Below are positions 23,826 through 24,518 of a DNA stretch of 24,518 nucleotides, piece after piece. The notes beneath the pieces are model-generated. The model worked only from the letters and a program-made list of their open reading frames with translations. It was not told the DNA's origin and made no database searches. Within the stretch, counting starts at the first letter, position 1. Every line of letters begins with the position of its first letter. The translations under genes and the position numbers were made by a program. Source of the DNA: Desulfatitalea sp. UBA4791 (lineage in GTDB: Bacteria; Desulfobacterota; Desulfobacteria; Desulfobacterales; Desulfosarcinaceae); the NCBI GenBank assembly GCA_002402905.1, contig DHGT01000087.1, positions 9,839 to 34,356 of the forward strand, given 5' to 3'.

Positions 23826-24518
23826 ATAAATTCAATTGGATATGTTGGTAGTCATTTTCGATTCTGTAACTAGTCATTGTAAGCAACTGTTGTAATGGCA
23901 CTTTTTCAAATAAAGTCAAACTCAGTAGCTGTAAAATTGTGTAGAGGCTGTGCTCAATCCGAAGACGCTTTTTCAATATTGCGACCAAGACGTATACAGA
24001 TATAGCGATCCAGATCTGAGTCTTGACAGCGTTTTCTGAGGTGCCGAAAAATGCTTTGATTCGCAGATGCTGCTTGATCCACTTGAAAAATAGTTCTACC
24101 TGCCAGCGACATCGGTATAAATCGGAAATCGTTAGTGCAGGCAGTGTAAAGTGGTTTGTCAGAAAAATTAATTGAAGCGCCTGTTGCTCGTCGACGTACC
24201 GGATCCTGCGAAGCTTCTGCGGATAATCTCTGCGACTGTTGTAACCTGTTAATTCAACGGTCTGGTCACAACGAAGGCCGCAGGATACATCAACAGGGTG
24301 AGAGTACAGTCGCCGCATTTTCGTATTCGTCTTGGAGCGGATTATGAAAAAAGCCGGCGTTTGATTTAATGAAAATAGGCGGCTGAAATCCAGGTAGCCA
24401 CGGTCCATGACATAAATGGCACCAGCTTCTGGGATCAAAATGTCCAATACGTTGACATCGTGAACCTTGCCCTCAGTGATATCTACAAACGAAGGAATGT
24501 TTCCCCGCAGATCCAGCA
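23802..24518. mobile_element. IS4-family insertion sequence, one end plus most of the transposase (runs off right edge)
   Basis: The element contains a minus-strand DDE transposase. The presumed terminal sequence is CACTATTGTCCGG at 23802-23814, just outside the transposase stop. The other terminal repeat and the target duplication lie beyond the window, so the boundary is inferred. Base composition is visibly lower in GC than the flanking genes, which fits recent acquisition. Confidence 0.7.
23815..24518 (-). CDS. IS4-family transposase (N-terminal part off window)
   Basis: Open from the right edge to TAA at 23815-23817, giving 234 visible codons of the C-terminal catalytic part. The visible start reads 'LDLRGNIPSFVDITEGKVHD', then 'YVMDRGYLDFSRLF' with the second catalytic Asp, and the IS4 YREK-type motif 'YRCRWQVELFFKWIKQHL' (Tyr, Arg, Glu, Lys at the expected spacing). 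The first Asp would lie off the window. The frame has no internal stop, so the element may be active. It reads towards the NusG paralogue, so transcription through its end could affect that gene. Confidence 0.9.
   Translation of the reverse strand, partial: LDLRGNIPSFVDITEGKVHDVNVLDILIPEAGAIYVMDRGYLDFSRLFSLNQTPAFFIIRSKTNTKMRRLYSHPVDVSCGLRCDQTVELTGYNSRRDYPQKLRRIRYVDEQQALQLIFLTNHFTLPALTISDLYRCRWQVELFFKWIKQHLRIKAFFGTSENAVKTQIWIAISVYVLVAILKKRLRIEHSLYTILQLLSLTLFEKVPLQQLLTMTSYRIENDYQHIQLNLFET

Noticed and set aside
1..24518. CRISPR array, tRNA, rRNA or toxin-antitoxin pair
   Set aside because: No regularly spaced direct repeats, cloverleaf-like sequences, rRNA segments or paired small genes were recognised on either strand.

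Overview
The window (about 58-60% GC by eye) looks like chromosome from a Gram-negative, probably Desulfobacterota-type, bacterium. The reasons are outer-membrane-type lipoproteins, LPS-sugar genes of the KdnA/KdnB type, a Thermus-like MetRS with a fused tRNA-binding domain, and a holB-ricT-metG order. The taxonomic call is an inference, because no rRNA or tRNA gene is present. Coding density is high and most genes lie on the minus strand.

Left part (1-9388). A minus-strand pair starts from a good sigma70-like promoter at 2770-2798: glutathione synthetase (gshB), overlapping by 8 nt a family-5 peptide-binding lipoprotein that runs off the left edge. Divergent from it are two tandem plus-strand genes for exported Deg/HtrA-type proteins. 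The first has an intact His-Asp-Ser triad. The second is a lipoprotein with the same fold but all three catalytic residues replaced. Next come an SDR oxidoreductase behind a 14-bp perfect palindrome resembling a TetR-family operator, a minus-strand AI-2E-family membrane protein, a 348-nt gene-free leader, and a plus-strand Tim44-like membrane protein.

Central part (9416-20834, all minus). Read in the direction of transcription: metG, a monofunctional penicillin-binding transpeptidase, kdnA, kdnB, a very large GlmS-like protein (about 1250 aa), a class II aldolase, and a CNNM/CBS membrane protein. Gaps are 10-88 nt, so these may be co-transcribed. KdnB and KdnA convert Kdo to 8-amino-Kdo (Kdo8N) in Shewanella. 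The adjoining GlmS-like enzyme and aldolase suggest an extended amino-sugar module. The GlmS-like protein is the most unusual object here. Its Ntn-type cysteine is buried behind a presequence, the glutaminase domain is split by about 165 residues, and the GlmS C-terminal tail motif is internal and followed by a further domain of about 200 residues.

Right part (20899-24518, all minus): ricT, holB, an HU/IHF-family gene with its own strong promoter, an RfaH/UpxY-like NusG paralogue, and a truncated IS4-family insertion sequence that runs off the right edge. The inferred IS end lies about 27 nt upstream of the NusG paralogue, and a hybrid promoter can be drawn across the junction.
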